A stretch of DNA of 48,344 nucleotides from Thermomucor indicae-seudaticae (GCA_000787465.1 JSYX01000238.1:1-48344), one strand, 5' to 3'; counted from the first letter of the stretch, positions 22,805-34,569 are shown. The notes: generated from the sequence alone by a model not told the origin. Translations and numbers: made by a program.

Positions 22805-24226
22805 TTACTGAGCCGGAAGGGTTGGATTATCACTGGGATCGATTTCAATCACCAATTTACCAAACTGCTTTTGATGGCTATACGTGTTCGCATTTGATTA
22901 GTCATCCGTACAGAGACCAATGCTGCCAAGACTAACCTCATTTCGGTAGCTGCCTTCAAGACATTGTCAACAGAAAGACCTTTGAACACCATATGGATGA
23001 TAGGCCGAATCTTGTGTTTGCCCACGAAGCTCACCATTTCTCTTAGTTCTATGTAGAGGAAAGTTCTATTAGCATGGATTGTGAATTCCACCCATGTAAG
23101 AATAATAATAATACCTCGACGAGAACCCATGGTGGATCCTTTCAAATCGATATTGTTGAGAATAAGTCCCCAATTGAAATCTGTGGGTTGAGTCGCAGTG
23201 CGTCCATAATTGGCAATGATTCCACCGGGTTTAAGCACTTCTGGATACTTTTCATAGAGCTCGCCACCTGCGCCATCGACAATAGCCACCAATGGCTTTC
23301 CATTCAATAGTTTCTTTAACTCCTCTATGCAATTGGCTAGAAAGGAACTATTAATATTACACGACAAAGTGAAAGTGGAAGTGGAAGGGCGAATCGCTTA
23401 CCATTTTTGTAATTGACGCCACCTTTGGCACCCAATTTCTTTGCTTGTTCAATCTTTTCCTGGCTCCCCGAAGTGACAAAGGCGTTGATGCCTGCAGCCA
23501 CAGCAAATTGTAACACATAGAGCGCCACACCGCCTCCAATTCCGGTAATCAGTATGTGATCACCGGGGCGTGCCTTGCACTTCGTAAACAAGGCTCTACA
23601 GCATACATGTGAGTCCGCCAACCCCGAAAAGGCAATCGGGCATGTTTGCTCACCTGTACGCAGTCAGGCCGGCCAAAGGCAATGCAGCCGCTTCCGCCAA
23701 TGACATGTGTTCCGGGCATGGCACTAGGTCCTTGGTCTTGACCACCATACGATCCGCCATGGTACCTTTCCAGAGTTATTAGCGGAGACAGAGGCAAGCT
23801 TTGTTCTTTTTATACACTTTACCTGTATAAGGACGAAGACCGAGGATGCCGTACTCGCCCTCTGGACCTTGTTCGTCCGAATCCCAGCCATAGCCAGGGT
23901 TCACGAGGACGCGGGTACCGGGCTTCAGAGAATTGTCGGGACATTTGACAACAATCGCCACTGCGTCAGAACAGACGGTATCGCCGAACTGTGTATTGGC
24001 CCAGGCGCCTTTGAGTATCCAAAGATCGCTGATACAAAGGATGATGACTTTTATGTCATGGAAGCTTGGATGGATCTGTCATTTACCGGTGGTTCAATGC
24101 AGCTCCTTGGATCTTGATGAGCGCTTCGTCTGGTCCAGGCTCTTTGACAGGAACTGACTTGGTCTCTAGACCGTATCTGAATTCTGTTCCGTCGTTTGGT
24201 TTGTCTTTGAGTACAATTGCAACCAT
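22805..24226 (-). CDS. MDR-superfamily NAD(P)-dependent oxidoreductase, paralogue A
   Basis: Medium-chain dehydrogenase/reductase of the quinone-oxidoreductase kind. ATG 24226 gives MVAIVLKDKPNDGTEF. The GroES-like part includes [13 protein letters not shown] and VLVNPGYGWDSDEQGPEGEY, and the nucleotide-binding part includes [20 protein letters not shown] (dinucleotide fold). Further on come [26 protein letters not shown] and STMGSRR. The last exon, joined as M-S-H-Q-K-Q-F-G-K after a 59-nt intron with a GACTAATC branch site, reads LVIEIDPSDNPTLPAQ and stops at 22807-22805. The catalytic zinc cysteine/histidine set of classic alcohol dehydrogenases is not seen, so it is probably zinc-independent. 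Substrate unknown. Close paralogue of the gene at 25287-26597. Confidence 0.85.
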
Positions 24227-24610
24227 TTTTCTTCGATCGAACCAACAGATGGGGATGGATCTAGATAATTTATATGCAATTCTGCACATGGGTCAATTGA
24301 ATCTGAAACGTATGGCAGAATTAATGCCGTTGTTCAGAAGTTGCATAAATTTTCTCTTTTTCTACGTGATAATGGATATTGATATACTTTTAGGCTTCAC
24401 CGATATGATAGTATTTATGGGTCACTTCTGGTCATCATATCGAAAGCCGTTTCTGAGGAAATACCGCCTTTTCCGGTATCAAGCCCTTGCAATCCGTAGC
24501 CTTTTCCAAAAAATGCAAGCAGCATTTCTTTTCGTTTCCTATGAGAGAACACTGGTGAGACATCCTGCTATTATGCTGAGCGCTTCGGGCTTATCGTCTG
24601 CTTGTCGGGG
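24227..24610. other. Spacer upstream of MDR paralogue A
   Basis: AT-rich promoter region of paralogue A. A long plus-strand frame runs through it from inside the MDR gene, but its first part is the antisense of MDR coding sequence and the rest has no protein-like character. Confidence 0.4.
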
Positions 24611-24907
24611 TTATTTCGTTCGTCCCGGTTCGACTTGTGCTGGTGGGGACCCTATGTATGCCCTGCCAAGCGTAGGCCTCGTTTCCATCGTCACCCTTGA
24701 TGTTGCAGGGATACCCTGATCGTACAGGTTTTTCACGAACGCGCATAGCAAAGTCTCATAGTCTGCTTTGAGGACCTTGCGTGGGCGACCAGTCTCCTTG
24801 CTCTGGTCTTGTTCAAAGTCCTGCTCCTCCTGATACTCAATGATGCACTCTTGCGCAATGTTGTCCGAGCATCCAGTGACCTCAACGAAGAGCTGTCCCT
24901 GAGTCAT
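24611..24907 (-). CDS. Orphan small protein, charged
   Basis: An intronless frame of 98 codons between the two MDR genes, starting MTQGQLFVEVTGCSDNIAQE. It is rich in E, Q and D in the first half, and has GRPRKVLKADYETLLCAFVK in the middle, which could form a helix after a short basic GRPRK (AT-hook-like) motif. I recognise no family. It may be a fragment of a mobile element protein, since GRPRK followed by a helix is often seen in transposase N-termini, but there are no terminal repeats or catalytic motifs nearby to support that. Confidence 0.35.
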   Translation of the reverse strand: MTQGQLFVEVTGCSDNIAQECIIEYQEEQDFEQDQSKETGRPRKVLKADYETLLCAFVKNLYDQGIPATSRVTMETRPTLGRAYIGSPPAQVEPGRTK

Positions 24908-25157
24908 TTTTTCTTTTACGGGTGCTGAAAGTTCACTGCTTCCATGTATTTGTACACCCGTTTGACAGGTTGCAGTATCGGCAGCTGGTGGCCTTAAGTC
25001 GCATTTACGTCACGGCAAAGGACAGCGTTATTCCAATGACCACCGTGGATGATTCACGTTATCTGTTCTTCATCTTAAGCCTTGCTGACTCAAGGCAGAA
25101 TCAATACAGTGCTATATCGTCATAGTGGTCAATTTTTGGATTCTCATGGGCGATCGT

Positions 25158-25262
25158 TTACTCTTTAGCTATGGAGTTTTGGCTCGTTACATCAATTTGA
25201 ATGACCAGCTTGCCCAAACCGGGGCGTGATCTCTGATCATGGAAGCCAAAAGATCATGCGGT
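25158..25262 (-). pseudogene. 3'-end remnant of a third MDR paralogue
   Basis: Just downstream of paralogue B, the minus strand encodes LGKLVIQIDVTSQNSIAKE and a stop at 25160-25158. This mirrors the C-terminus of paralogue B ([19 protein letters not shown]). Upstream of it RDHA is visible but out of frame by one step. Only about 100 bp are preserved. It indicates a past tandem copy or a duplicated 3' end. Confidence 0.75.
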
Positions 25263-25286
25263 TTATTGCGCAAAGTTTGCATTATG

Positions 25287-26597
25287 TTACTCTTGAGCTA
25301 GTTTCGGTTCGTTACTATCATTAATTTCAATGACGAGCTTTCCAAACTGAGCGTGATCCCTCATGATGGAAGCCGCGTTCAATACATTTTCGACCGACAA
25401 ACCCTTAAAGACTTGGTGGACGATCGGCTTAATCTTGTGCTTCTCTACAAACTGGACCATTTCACGAAACTCGCGTCGGGAGCCCATGGTGGATCCCTTA
25501 AGATCAATGTTCTTGACCACATGGGACATGGTGAACTCGATGGGCTTGGTGGACGTCTGACCATAATTGGCAATGACACCGCCTTCCATGAGCACTTCCG
25601 GGTATCTCGCATAGAGCGGACCGCCAGCGCCGTCGACAATGGCAGATAGCTTGTTGCCATTCAGGAGTTTCTTTAATTCGTCAATGCAGTTGTCTAATAT
25701 TAAATCATTGTGAGATCACACTAGAAAATAATATCATTTCAAAATTATACTTGCCGTCCTTGTAGTTGACACCGCCTTTGGCACCGAGTTTCTTGGCACT
25801 CTCAATCTTCTCCTTGCTTCCAGACGTAACATAGGCATAGGCTCCGACAGCCACGGCGAATTGCAAGACATACAGTGCAACGCCTCCACCAATACCCGTA
25901 ATCAACACGTGTTCACCTGCCTTGACGCGGCACTTTGTAAACAGTGCTCTATCCCCGCCCCCGGTTCATTAAGTATGTACGCCGATCTCCTGCGTCCCCT
26001 TTCTCCCTTTACCTGTAGGCTGTTAGACCAGCCAAGGGCAGTGCAGCGGCTTCGGCCAACGACAAATGTTCCGGACAAGGGACCAATTCCCTGGTTTCTA
26101 TCACGCGCCGGTCGGTCATGGTGCCTTACAGGAAAAAGGTGTTAGACTCATCATTATTAGATGTCGCAGTAATAAGATCATGAACCTGGATAGGGCGCTA
26201 AACCAAGAATACCAAAGCTTCTCTCTGGACCGCGTTCATCAGCATCCCAGTTGTAGCCGGGGTTTATCAGGACCCGTTGACCAGGCTTGAACTCACTGCT
26301 CTTGACCACAATGCCGACACCGTCTGAACACACCGTGGCACCTGGACCGATGCCTGCATACTGTCCCTTCAATATCCATACATCTCTAATAGTAAAAGTA
26401 TATGGACTGAATAGAACATTTCTCTTTTTCGTGGGTGGGCGGGACATGGTTCTATACCGATGGTTCAAGGCGGCACCCTGCATCTTCAACAACGTTTCAT
26501 CGGATTTAACCTCTTCGATAGGCACCACTTTCTTCTCCAGACCATACTTGAAGCCATAACCCGGACTCGCCTTTTCAGCAAGCACAATCGCAACCAT
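25287..26597 (-). CDS. MDR-superfamily NAD(P)-dependent oxidoreductase, paralogue B
   Basis: Second member of the tandem pair. The N-terminus [20 protein letters not shown] begins at 26597. Then come [85 protein letters not shown], and [11 protein letters not shown]. The C-terminal exon ends [15 protein letters not shown] and stops at 25289-25287. Exons number about five with short introns at positions similar to paralogue A, which supports direct duplication. The A/B pair differs enough that the duplication is not recent. It probably reduces a small carbonyl or quinone compound; the sequence does not tell which. Confidence 0.87.
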
Positions 26598-26718
26598 TAT
26601 TTTTTATTGGAACAAGTACAGAAGAAAGGTCTCCAAAAGCCCCAAGAACTATCTTTTTAGACGAATAAACCTCGAAAAAAAAGAAAATAACCCTTGATGT
26701 CATTGTTACGGAAGATTA

Positions 26719-28099
26719 TCAGTTCCAAGTTACTTTGAGAATCTCGCGTCGAACCGCGCTGTCCGTTTCAAACACCTTTTCGATCTTTAGCGAGTCGCCC
26801 TGTGCGTCTCGTGACTTTTCCAGCAAGTTACGGAACGGAAGGATTCCGCCGCCGACACCAAAGTATACTGTTTTTGCCGCCACATAGCTTGGAGAACCTC
26901 AGTTTCCTCCTCCCATTTGATATATTAGCTTGCAAACTTACCATACACCATCTGGCTTTTTGATGGCGTGTTGTAATACTTTGAGAAGGGACGGAAGGGC
27001 TTCCTCAGAATAAATGGTTTCGGATGTAATGACCATGTCGTATGTCAAATCCAGTGACTTTAGGACTTGCTATAAAAGATATATATGGGTTAGTTCGAGA
27101 GAGGGGAGGTACAAGAGATGCGCCCATTCAAACCTAACTGGTAATCCTGACCAGTCCCCAACAAAGGCCTTTGAACGTAAACCCACGCGACGTAGCATTT
27201 CAGGTACGTCTTCTGGTACAAGCTCTGCTTCCACGTCGCTTGTTACATTTTCACCAATAATTTGATCTTTTTCCTCCTCCTCTTCTTCTTCAGATGACTC
27301 CTCGTCTTCTTCTACCCGCTCAGGTTGAGATTTGGATGGATCATGTACGCTGAGCACTGTGTTGAGCAAGATATTAGGGATCGTAATGTACTGAATCACT
27401 TGTTCGTTATAGTCCTGAACGTCCACACACGCTGTACTTTCTTGCTGAAGTATAAACACGGATGGCAATGCTGATCCGCAGCCCAACTATTCATTCACCG
27501 CACTTGTGAGCGCTCTCTCTCTCTCTATATATATATAATGGCGCGAAAAGTTTCGTCAAACCTCCAATATCCGCTTGTTCTTGAATTGCTCTTGAGGTAG
27601 TGTCGACAAAAACTGGACCAGATCAAGCGAGCACTCCCAGGTCTTGAAGCCGCCTTCGTAAACACCGCGAATCAGATCACTGTTACTATTCAGACCCATC
27701 ATGGTGACGACCGCCTTATTTTCTTCGAGTTGATCGGGAGAGAGGGTATCCTGGGATGCCAGTTGAAACTTGACGTCGGCTAGGGTCCGTTTGTACAGTC
27801 GACAACAGCCCAGGCCTTGAACGATGTCTCCCAGTATCACAGACGGCAATTCGCATTTCTATACAACTGTCAACGCCCTGCGGCTACTACTACCACCTTC
27901 TGTTACGCTTATTAACCTGTATATCAAACTCGCGGCTCGGTTGCACAGGTGTCGTCTTGTCTTGAAGTGAGAGATCCTCCATTGACGACTCGAGAGGCTG
28001 TCCTTCTTCGTCTTCATTCTGAACTCTCCTCTATGAGCGGTCATTCATTTCACTCCCAATCCGTGCATTCCTTACCGCAAAGTTAAATCGGAACGCCAT
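26719..28099 (-). CDS. HPM1: Histidine protein methyltransferase, Hpm1/METTL18 family
   Basis: S-adenosylmethionine-dependent enzyme that in yeast and man methylates a histidine of ribosomal protein uL3 (Rpl3). The start at 28099 gives MAFRFNFA, spliced to an acidic stretch (RRVQNEDEEGQPLESSMEDL). Then come VYEGGFKTWECSLDLVQFLS, the family's typical pre-SAM block, and LGCGSALPSVFILQQ (SAM motif I). Next are VDVQDYNEQVIQ and an acidic insertion rich in E (about 27280-27330), then DLTYDMVITSETIYSEEALP and the C-terminus RREILKVTWN with the stop at 26721-26719. About six exons. The microsatellite at 27510-27536 lies in one intron. It is divergent from the YbaK-type gene with 74 bp between starts. 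Confidence 0.85.
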
Positions 28100-28173
28100 T
28101 ATCACTGCTTGGAGGTACAAAGTAGAACGAAGCAAGAATTTTTTCCTTTTTCAGGTACCGAAAAGAAGTGGGC
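28100..28173. promoter_or_regulatory. Very short bidirectional promoter (74 bp)
   Basis: The start codons of the Hpm1-like gene (28099, minus) and the YbaK-type gene (28174, plus) are only 74 bp apart. Both promoters and leaders must overlap here or extend into the neighbouring coding regions. A CT-rich run TTTTTTCCTTTTTCAG lies at about 28139-28154. Confidence 0.5.
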
Positions 28174-29308
28174 ATGCTCGTGCGCGATTTAACGATCGAT
28201 CAGCAATCGGCGCTTGAGGCAAGTAGTCATAGAACACCAATTTTGTACATGTGAAAAAGGCGCTAAAGTTTTCATTTGTGTACAAGGCGTTGAGAAAGGA
28301 CATTGAATCGTTGTACCGGTCGGTCAAGAATGCGTACCTCGATGACTGGCGCATCAGGGCTTCTAAGGAAAATTTGACGGATGACTGTCCAGACTCTGTC
28401 CGAAAGGTTAGGTGCGCCACACCTTTGCGATCCCCCTGTTCCCTCCTTGCCTTACTCGGTTAGATAATAGGTAGAGAAAGCGTGTGAGGTAGCTGGCCTG
28501 GGTCCAGTGGCTCGATATTATCCCGTAGAAAGCAATTATTATGATTGGCCATTACAGCAAAGAGCGTGAGTTGTCCTCTTTTATTATTATAGGCATAGGA
28601 CTGTTATAACTCGATTGATAAATACAGATTTCGGTTATTGGCACCGTCAGCAGCTCACATGTGTAAGAGTGTGATCATGGAAAACCGTGCTTATGATTCC
28701 AACATGGCCTCCGGTAAGATAATCATAATGAATTGTGACGTATACGACCTAGTATCTCTGAGCAAAAAACACGCGATTTAGATCCAAATTACGCTCGCTA
28801 TTATTGCGTCATGACCCAGGTAAAGAACTTGCCAAGAGGGGAGTGAGTTAGAGAGACGTTAATACAGTGTGATCTAGTACATTGCACCCGTCAACACGCA
28901 AAAACTGATGCATTTTGCAAGAAGTCTAAGTAACAAGGCGGTTAGCAAAAAGTATTACAATTTTAGATTAGCGCAACCCGAGGCAAGTCATACAATCATT
29001 TCTCTACTTCTTCTTCTGGAGCAGCTGAATGGAATCATGTATAGGTCTCGTTGGAATTGACTGGATTTCACAAGGGTGGTGTGAGTCCGATCGGCATGAA
29101 TCAACCGATCCCGATTATCCTTGCTGAGGCCATTACAAAGCTCGAGGTATGCGTATCCCTGTTTTCTCGACCAACGACGAATTGAATTAACTTGTATGAA
29201 AAGCCACCTGTCATGTTTATTGGGGCCGGTCATATTGATTGGAAGCTCGGTTTACCCGTCAAAGAGTTTATAGAAAGCACTGGATGCATGATTGTAGATC
29301 TTGAATAG
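28174..29308 (+). CDS. YbaK/ProX-type aminoacyl-tRNA deacylase domain protein
   Basis: YbaK-family proteins hydrolyse mischarged aminoacyl-tRNA in trans. Exons read MLVRDLTIDQQSALE, then FSFVYKALRKDIESLYRSVK, then CEVAGLGPVARYYPVESNYY. The conserved core follows: HMCKSVIMENRAYDSNMAS, DPNYARYYCVMTQYIAPVNT, GGVSPIGMNQPIPIILAEAI, and PPVMFIGAGHIDWKLGLPVK. It ends VDLE and TAG at 29306-29308. These match the eukaryotic stand-alone YbaK group. The junction after residue 15 needs a GC-AG intron (GCAAGT donor at 28219). About seven exons. Function is inferred from family. Confidence 0.82.
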
Positions 29309-29435
29309 ATAATTCTTATCAGATCGATATTTAATAATCAGATAAGGGGGGTAAATTTTTCACTACTGTATAAGAGAGAGCAATTAAAAGTGTATAGATT
29401 GTAAGGATAAATTACAGCGAGATTTCTAAAATGTT

Positions 29436-30627
29436 TTAGTTCATCTTCTGCTTTTGTTGAGGTCGCAATGCTTCGGCTTCAATGGCTTCTGCATCCTTGG
29501 CTTGCTTTGCCCAGACTTTGAAGTCGGTTCGCAACGCGGCATTGTACTGTTCTTCAGTGGGCGCCCGATGAGAGCCACCAATACGGTCCCAGAGTGTGAA
29601 ATATTGGCCGTAGTTGTAGTTAAAGTACAAGTGATGGACAGTATGATGTGCGCTTGTGTTGATGATGGTAGAATGAAGGAGGAAGTTGCCTATCCACATT
29701 GTTATTATTAGACATGTGTAGCGAATGGTATTTCACACTAATAACAAGATTTACCATCGTGAATCATGACTGTCCAGCAATTGACAAAGACAAACATGGC
29801 AATGTACAGCCACTTTTGCATTGGGAAGAGGTAGACGAACAAGTGGTAAGGTACGGACTGCAGGTAGCCATCAAGTGGGTGGAATGCGTGCGATGCAAAT
29901 GGTGTCGGCACTGTAAAAAATAAAGTCAGGAATACACATGTAATCATCTAGTTTGTTGTATGTTCTCTCTCACCTATCCACTTGTGATGAGGCTGAATGG
30001 TGTAAAAACGGTGTTAATAAAAGAATTCGGCATCTGGAACAACGCTTTTACCTTGTGAAGACGCTTATAGAGAAGAGGATGGTGAAGCCATCGGTGAATC
30101 CAATAGATGCCAAAGTCGGTAAAGAAAAGGAACATTGGGATAGTAGCGATCATGTAGGCCCAACCAGCAGCAGTTGTCGGCAAACCGTCATAAAGCAAAG
30201 AGTAACCCTTGACTTCGCCCCAGAACCAGGGCACCGTAAGCACTATATATAAAGCAAGAGTTGAGTGGGCGCGCCGGAAAGGAGGAGGATGATGACGATA
30301 TTTACATGAGAATCCAGGAACAGCCTTTAGAGCGCATTCGATCTCGAGACGGACCTGATTCTTCAGGAACTTTGGGTGCTTCATTGTCTCGTGGTCAAAG
30401 ACAAAGTAGTATGAAAAGCTAGCAGCTGCGAGATAAAAGAACCAGCCACCCAGAGTAACGAGCACGGACAACGAGAGCACGATGCGCAAATCCGAGTCGC
30501 GAGACCACAATGGCGTCGTGGGCAAACCGGTCAAGTTGTTGCTCGTCACGATATGCGTAGTAGGAAACAGCTTGGCGTATACGCTGTCGAGTAGATATTC
30601 ATCCGCCAACTCCAGTGCGGTGTCCAT
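29436..30627 (-). CDS. ERG3: Delta(7)-sterol C-5 desaturase
   Basis: ER membrane di-iron enzyme that introduces the C-5(6) double bond in ergosterol synthesis. Start [20 protein letters not shown] at 30627, then a first membrane helix ([20 protein letters not shown]), [13 protein letters not shown], and [18 protein letters not shown]. The three histidine boxes are HRWLHH, HKPHHKW (split across an intron and a 19-nt micro-exon at 29974-29992) and [16 protein letters not shown] followed by [13 protein letters not shown]. The tail is charged and ends at 29436. Five exons, about 320 residues, usual for Erg3. All iron-binding histidines are present, so it should be functional. It converges on the YbaK-type gene. 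Confidence 0.94.
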
Positions 30628-31100
30628 AGTTACGTAAAGGAGAAAAAAAGGTAGTAAAAGAGAAGTGGTACGATTTTAATTTTTTAGTTATCGGGGATCG
30701 TTGCCGTCTGTGTGTGGGTCCGTTTTCCTTCGCCGATCTCTCCCCGCGCCAATCCAAAACTGGTTCTGACCCGTGCAAAGCATGGATCGCCCCATTATCA
30801 TTTTTCCGGTTCGAACGGAAGTTTGTTCCTGAGAGATCGGACTTTGATAAGAGGATCTTTGCGCATGACGACTTGCCTTTGAGTTAGAACTCTGTGTCTG
30901 ATATGTGTGTAGTTCGCAGTATGGCATGATGTAGGCCTTTCTTTGGCTTATCTGATTTTTCTGTTACTTTGTATTGGTAACTTGCATATTTGTTTGTATG
31001 TCAATGATATAAACATGCATGAAGAAGAAAACAATAGCCTGGCGCCTATGTATATGCTGGATTTAGAGTGTTACACGAAACTTGTTTTCTGCCCTCTGTC
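30628..31100. other. Divergent promoter region ERG3 / MOSC gene
   Basis: This 473-bp spacer lies between divergent starts. It is AT-rich near the MOSC gene and has a GC-rich central part. No sterol-response-type element was recognised by eye. Confidence 0.4.
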
Positions 31101-32277
31101 ATGCCTACGACAACCCAGCCAACGCTCGTTGGTATTAACCTTTATCCCGTAAAGTCATGTCATTCCATTTCCGTCTCGGAATGCAAAGTGAATAAGTTGG
31201 GTCTTGAATTGGATCGTCGATTCATGTTTGTTGACAGTGTCACTGGACGCTTCATTTCGCAACGGTATATGGTTTTGAATGAATAAAACGTGGAGTGAGC
31301 GTGTCTCTCATTGTACGAATGTACATTAGCAAGTACGCGTCCATGACATTGATTCGGCCCATCGTAGACGTGGCTTCACAGACGCTGACACTGACTGTAG
31401 CAGACGATAGTGGCTTGGAGCCACTTGTTCTACCGCTTTATCCAGACGTGAGCAAACTAGCACAGCGCACGGTTCAGCTATGGAAGGACACGCTGACGGT
31501 ATATGACATGGGCGACGCGGCGTCCGAATGGATCGCGCGGTTCTTTGCTGCTCACCGTGCACATGATCTTGCCAACGACCACAACCCCGAAGAATCGGTT
31601 GCGAATGATCAACAGCAACAGAGTATCCGGCTCGTGACCCTGGATGACGGCGGCGTCTACCGGCGACCGGCGCACCCGGAATTACCAGGTGTCCATTCGC
31701 CATTCTCGGATTGGTCGCCTGTTTCGTTGGGCTTCGAATCCAGTCTCGAGGATGTCAACAAGGGTCTGCTGGAAACTGGGATTAGTAATGGTCAGTCGAT
31801 CCCCATGGATCGCTTCAGAAATAACTTGACGATCGCTGGCACCGTTCCTTGGGATGAAGATGAGTGGCTCGTGATCAAGCAAGTATAGAGAGAGAACTTG
31901 TTTCCCTTATAAATTGACTGACACTTGGCTTTTTGTTTATTTAGAATTGGTGAAGTGACATTTTATGCTATTCGGCCCATTGCCCGCTGTACAGGTAAAG
32001 GAAAGATTGTCAAGAAGATGCTATAGCGCCATAACATACATACATTACAATAGTACCGAGCGTCAACCAAGATACAGGAATCAAGGATTCGTGGGGAAGG
32101 TCGGGAGTACTGGAGTACCTGAAAATCAAGCGTAGTTTCCCTCACAAGCCCAATGATGGGTGCTTTTGTGTGGATGCGGCGCCATTGAACAGCGGCATCA
32201 TTCGGGTGGGCGATCCAGTCCAGGTGTTGGAACGTGTTCCTGCACATCTACGCGAGTATCCTCGCACACTGCAGTAA
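31101..32277 (+). CDS. MOSC-domain protein, mARC-like molybdenum cofactor enzyme
   Basis: Relatives of mARC reduce N-hydroxylated compounds using a molybdenum cofactor. ATG 31101 gives MPTTTQPTLVGINLYPVKSC (MOSC_N beta-barrel), LELDRRFMFVDSVTGRFISQ, then over an intron RKYASMTLIRPI. The MOSC part contains MDRFRNNLTIAGTVPWDED, VTFYAIRPIARC (cysteine at the position of the Mo-ligand motif) and NSGIIRVGDPVQVLERVPAH. It ends at TAA 32275-32277. Four exons and about 330 residues, the usual size. No transmembrane anchor is visible at the N-terminus. The 3' end is 53 bp from the next start. Confidence 0.87.
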
Positions 32278-32330
32278 TTTTATCTTTTATTTTGCGCGAA
32301 TAAATTTTATTTTTTTCTTTTGTTTCAGAA

Positions 32331-34569
32331 ATGCTACTCATCTATTGGTTTCTGTGTGTCTGGTATCTTGTCAGTCAAATAGAAGCTGGAAAAGAACCAT
32401 TCGATGCCCTCCTAACGAACACCCCACTCTTGACCCTGCGATACAAGCTGAACGGTGTCGAGTTCGGACTGTCTAATGTACCGCTCGAAGCAGACACACA
32501 GAGCGTGGGCCATTTTACAGTCATACGAAGCACGGTTGCGGTTGACGCCAATACCTATGAACAGCAGTATACGTTCCAGTCCACCAGCAGTTTGGATCCA
32601 GTGGAGTTAGTGCAGCTCGAATTAACAACGGCCGAGGTGAATTTCGACGACCGTGTCATGATGGCAGACGGGTTTCAGAGTTGGAGTCATTCCAGAGAAA
32701 TGGGCAGATACAATCGGTTACCACCCATTAGCAAAGCAGTGGCGCACTTGACCCGGTTTGACCTGCAAGGGTTCGTCACATAAAAGAAGGATATAGAAAG
32801 GGGGCAGCTGATCTTATATCCACCATAATAGGGACTATAACTTTTTCCCCTATTCGGGGCAGTTTGGTGTGCTTCACTCCAACAGTTACACGTATTTCCG
32901 ATCCAAAGACGATCATGTTGTCTTTGTGGGCTCTGTTTCCGAATCGTCTGGGTACACTTATATCAGAGCGGACATGAACCGTCATCGGCTCAGTATCTAC
33001 AAGGACGTGGAGGGCAAGCGGTTGTCAGAGAAAGAGCTTGTCCTAAAGTGGATGGTGACACAACGACATGACGGAGATATGGAAGCGATTTGGCGGATTT
33101 ATGCGGGGTATTATCGTCAGCCTATGAAGAGGAACACAGACTTTCTGATGGGATGGACGTCCTGGTACAATTATTATGAGCGCGTGACGGAACAAGATGT
33201 GCTGGACAATCTTGGATCGTTTGCAGAATATGGATACCCTATTGACGTGTTCCAGATTGACGACGGATATGAGCGAGCAGTGGGAGACTGGCTCGATGTG
33301 GACGAGACCAAGTTTCCGCGCGGGATGCAGGTACTGGCAGATGAGATTAAGCAGGCAGGGTACATCCCAGGATTATGGCTTGCGCCGTATGCGGTAGGGT
33401 TCAAGAGCCGTATCGTCAGGGATCACCCTGAATGGCTGGTTCGCAATAGCAATGACGACGAGTTCCTTGTTGCAGGGCCCAACTGGGGCGGCTTTTATGC
33501 ATTGGACATCTACCATCCTGGCGTCAGAGCCTACCTGCAGCAAGTCTTTGATACCGTCATTGACACATGGGGATACCAGCTATTAAAGGTCGATTTCGTT
33601 TTCGCGGCCGCCATGATTCCTCGGAATGGGAAATCGCGCGGCGAAATACTTTGGGACGCGGTCTCGCTCTTGCAGGACTTGACCAGGAATCGTTCGCTTC
33701 TGCTTGGATCAGGCGTGCCGCTGGCGGCGTCGTGGGGCCGTCTGGACTATTGCCGTGTCAGCAGCGACGCATCGCCGTACTGGGATCAAACAGTGCTGAG
33801 GGTCTCCCATGTCCGCGAGCGGGTGGCGACTGCCAACGCTTTGGTCTCGACGCTACATCGGTGGCCCATGGGGTCTATGTTTGGTACCGACCCTGACGTC
33901 TTCTTTGTGCGATCTTACAGCAATAAGCTATCCAAAGATGAACGCTACACGACATGCATGGTGAACGCCATCATGGGCCAGTTGACACTCATGTCTGACG
34001 ATATTCGCCATTACACTGAAGAAGAACATCGATTGTACAGTCTCCTGTTCCCCAAAGTGGAAGCCAGGGTCCTGAAAATGAGCTCGGTCGGCATGGATCT
34101 GTATCGCATCGATTACCTCAGTGCCGCAGGCCGTCGGTACGTGACTGTTGTTAATTTGTCCCCGTTTCCCCAGCAGATCGAGTTGGAAGCACCACCGGAA
34201 GTGATGTTGTTTGAACACAAGAACGTCTTGTACGGAGAGGATGAGCTAGTGGCATGGTACAGACCTCGGGAGGTGGTGTTGCTGAAACCCCACGAGACAA
34301 GGACGTTTTTATGCGTCACGGATCGATTTGCAGGATCCACGGGTCATCTTGTGCCAGGATGGGAGCTGGCATCCTGGGAAGAACAAGGAAGCACGATTCA
34401 CTTGGCCCTGCGTGATAAACGAGTCACTACGAGTCAGTCTGCAGTGTATATAGGTATCACGGATGAAAAAGCAGAATTCCCGACTGTCTACGTCAATGGT
34501 GATCTCAAGCTAGTGGAACGGTACACATCTCGCGAAGGTTATCAAATGTTCAGGGTGTATATTTTATAG
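32331..34569 (+). CDS. Secreted alpha-galactosidase-like glycoside hydrolase, GH36 type
   Basis: MLLIYWFLCVWYLVSQIEAG is a signal peptide, so the enzyme is secreted or vesicular. The N-terminal beta-sandwich contains MMADGFQSWSHSREMG. The barrel starts at FLMGWTSWYNYYERVTEQDV and has DVFQIDDGYERAVGDWLDVD, GYIPGLWLAPYAVGFKSRIV, and LLKVDFVFAAAM with the expected nucleophile Asp (KxDF). CRVSSDASPYWD holds the likely acid/base Asp of clan GH-D. A C-terminal beta domain follows. Exons are 32331-32770 and 32832-34569, joined in phase (725 residues). Likely substrates are alpha-galactosides such as raffinose or plant galactomannan. A related GH27 or GH31 activity is less likely. Confidence 0.85.

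Noticed and set aside
24066..24719. Plus-strand frame of 217 codons
   Set aside because: Its first part is the antisense of the MDR paralogue A coding region, and the rest has no domain or composition of a real protein.
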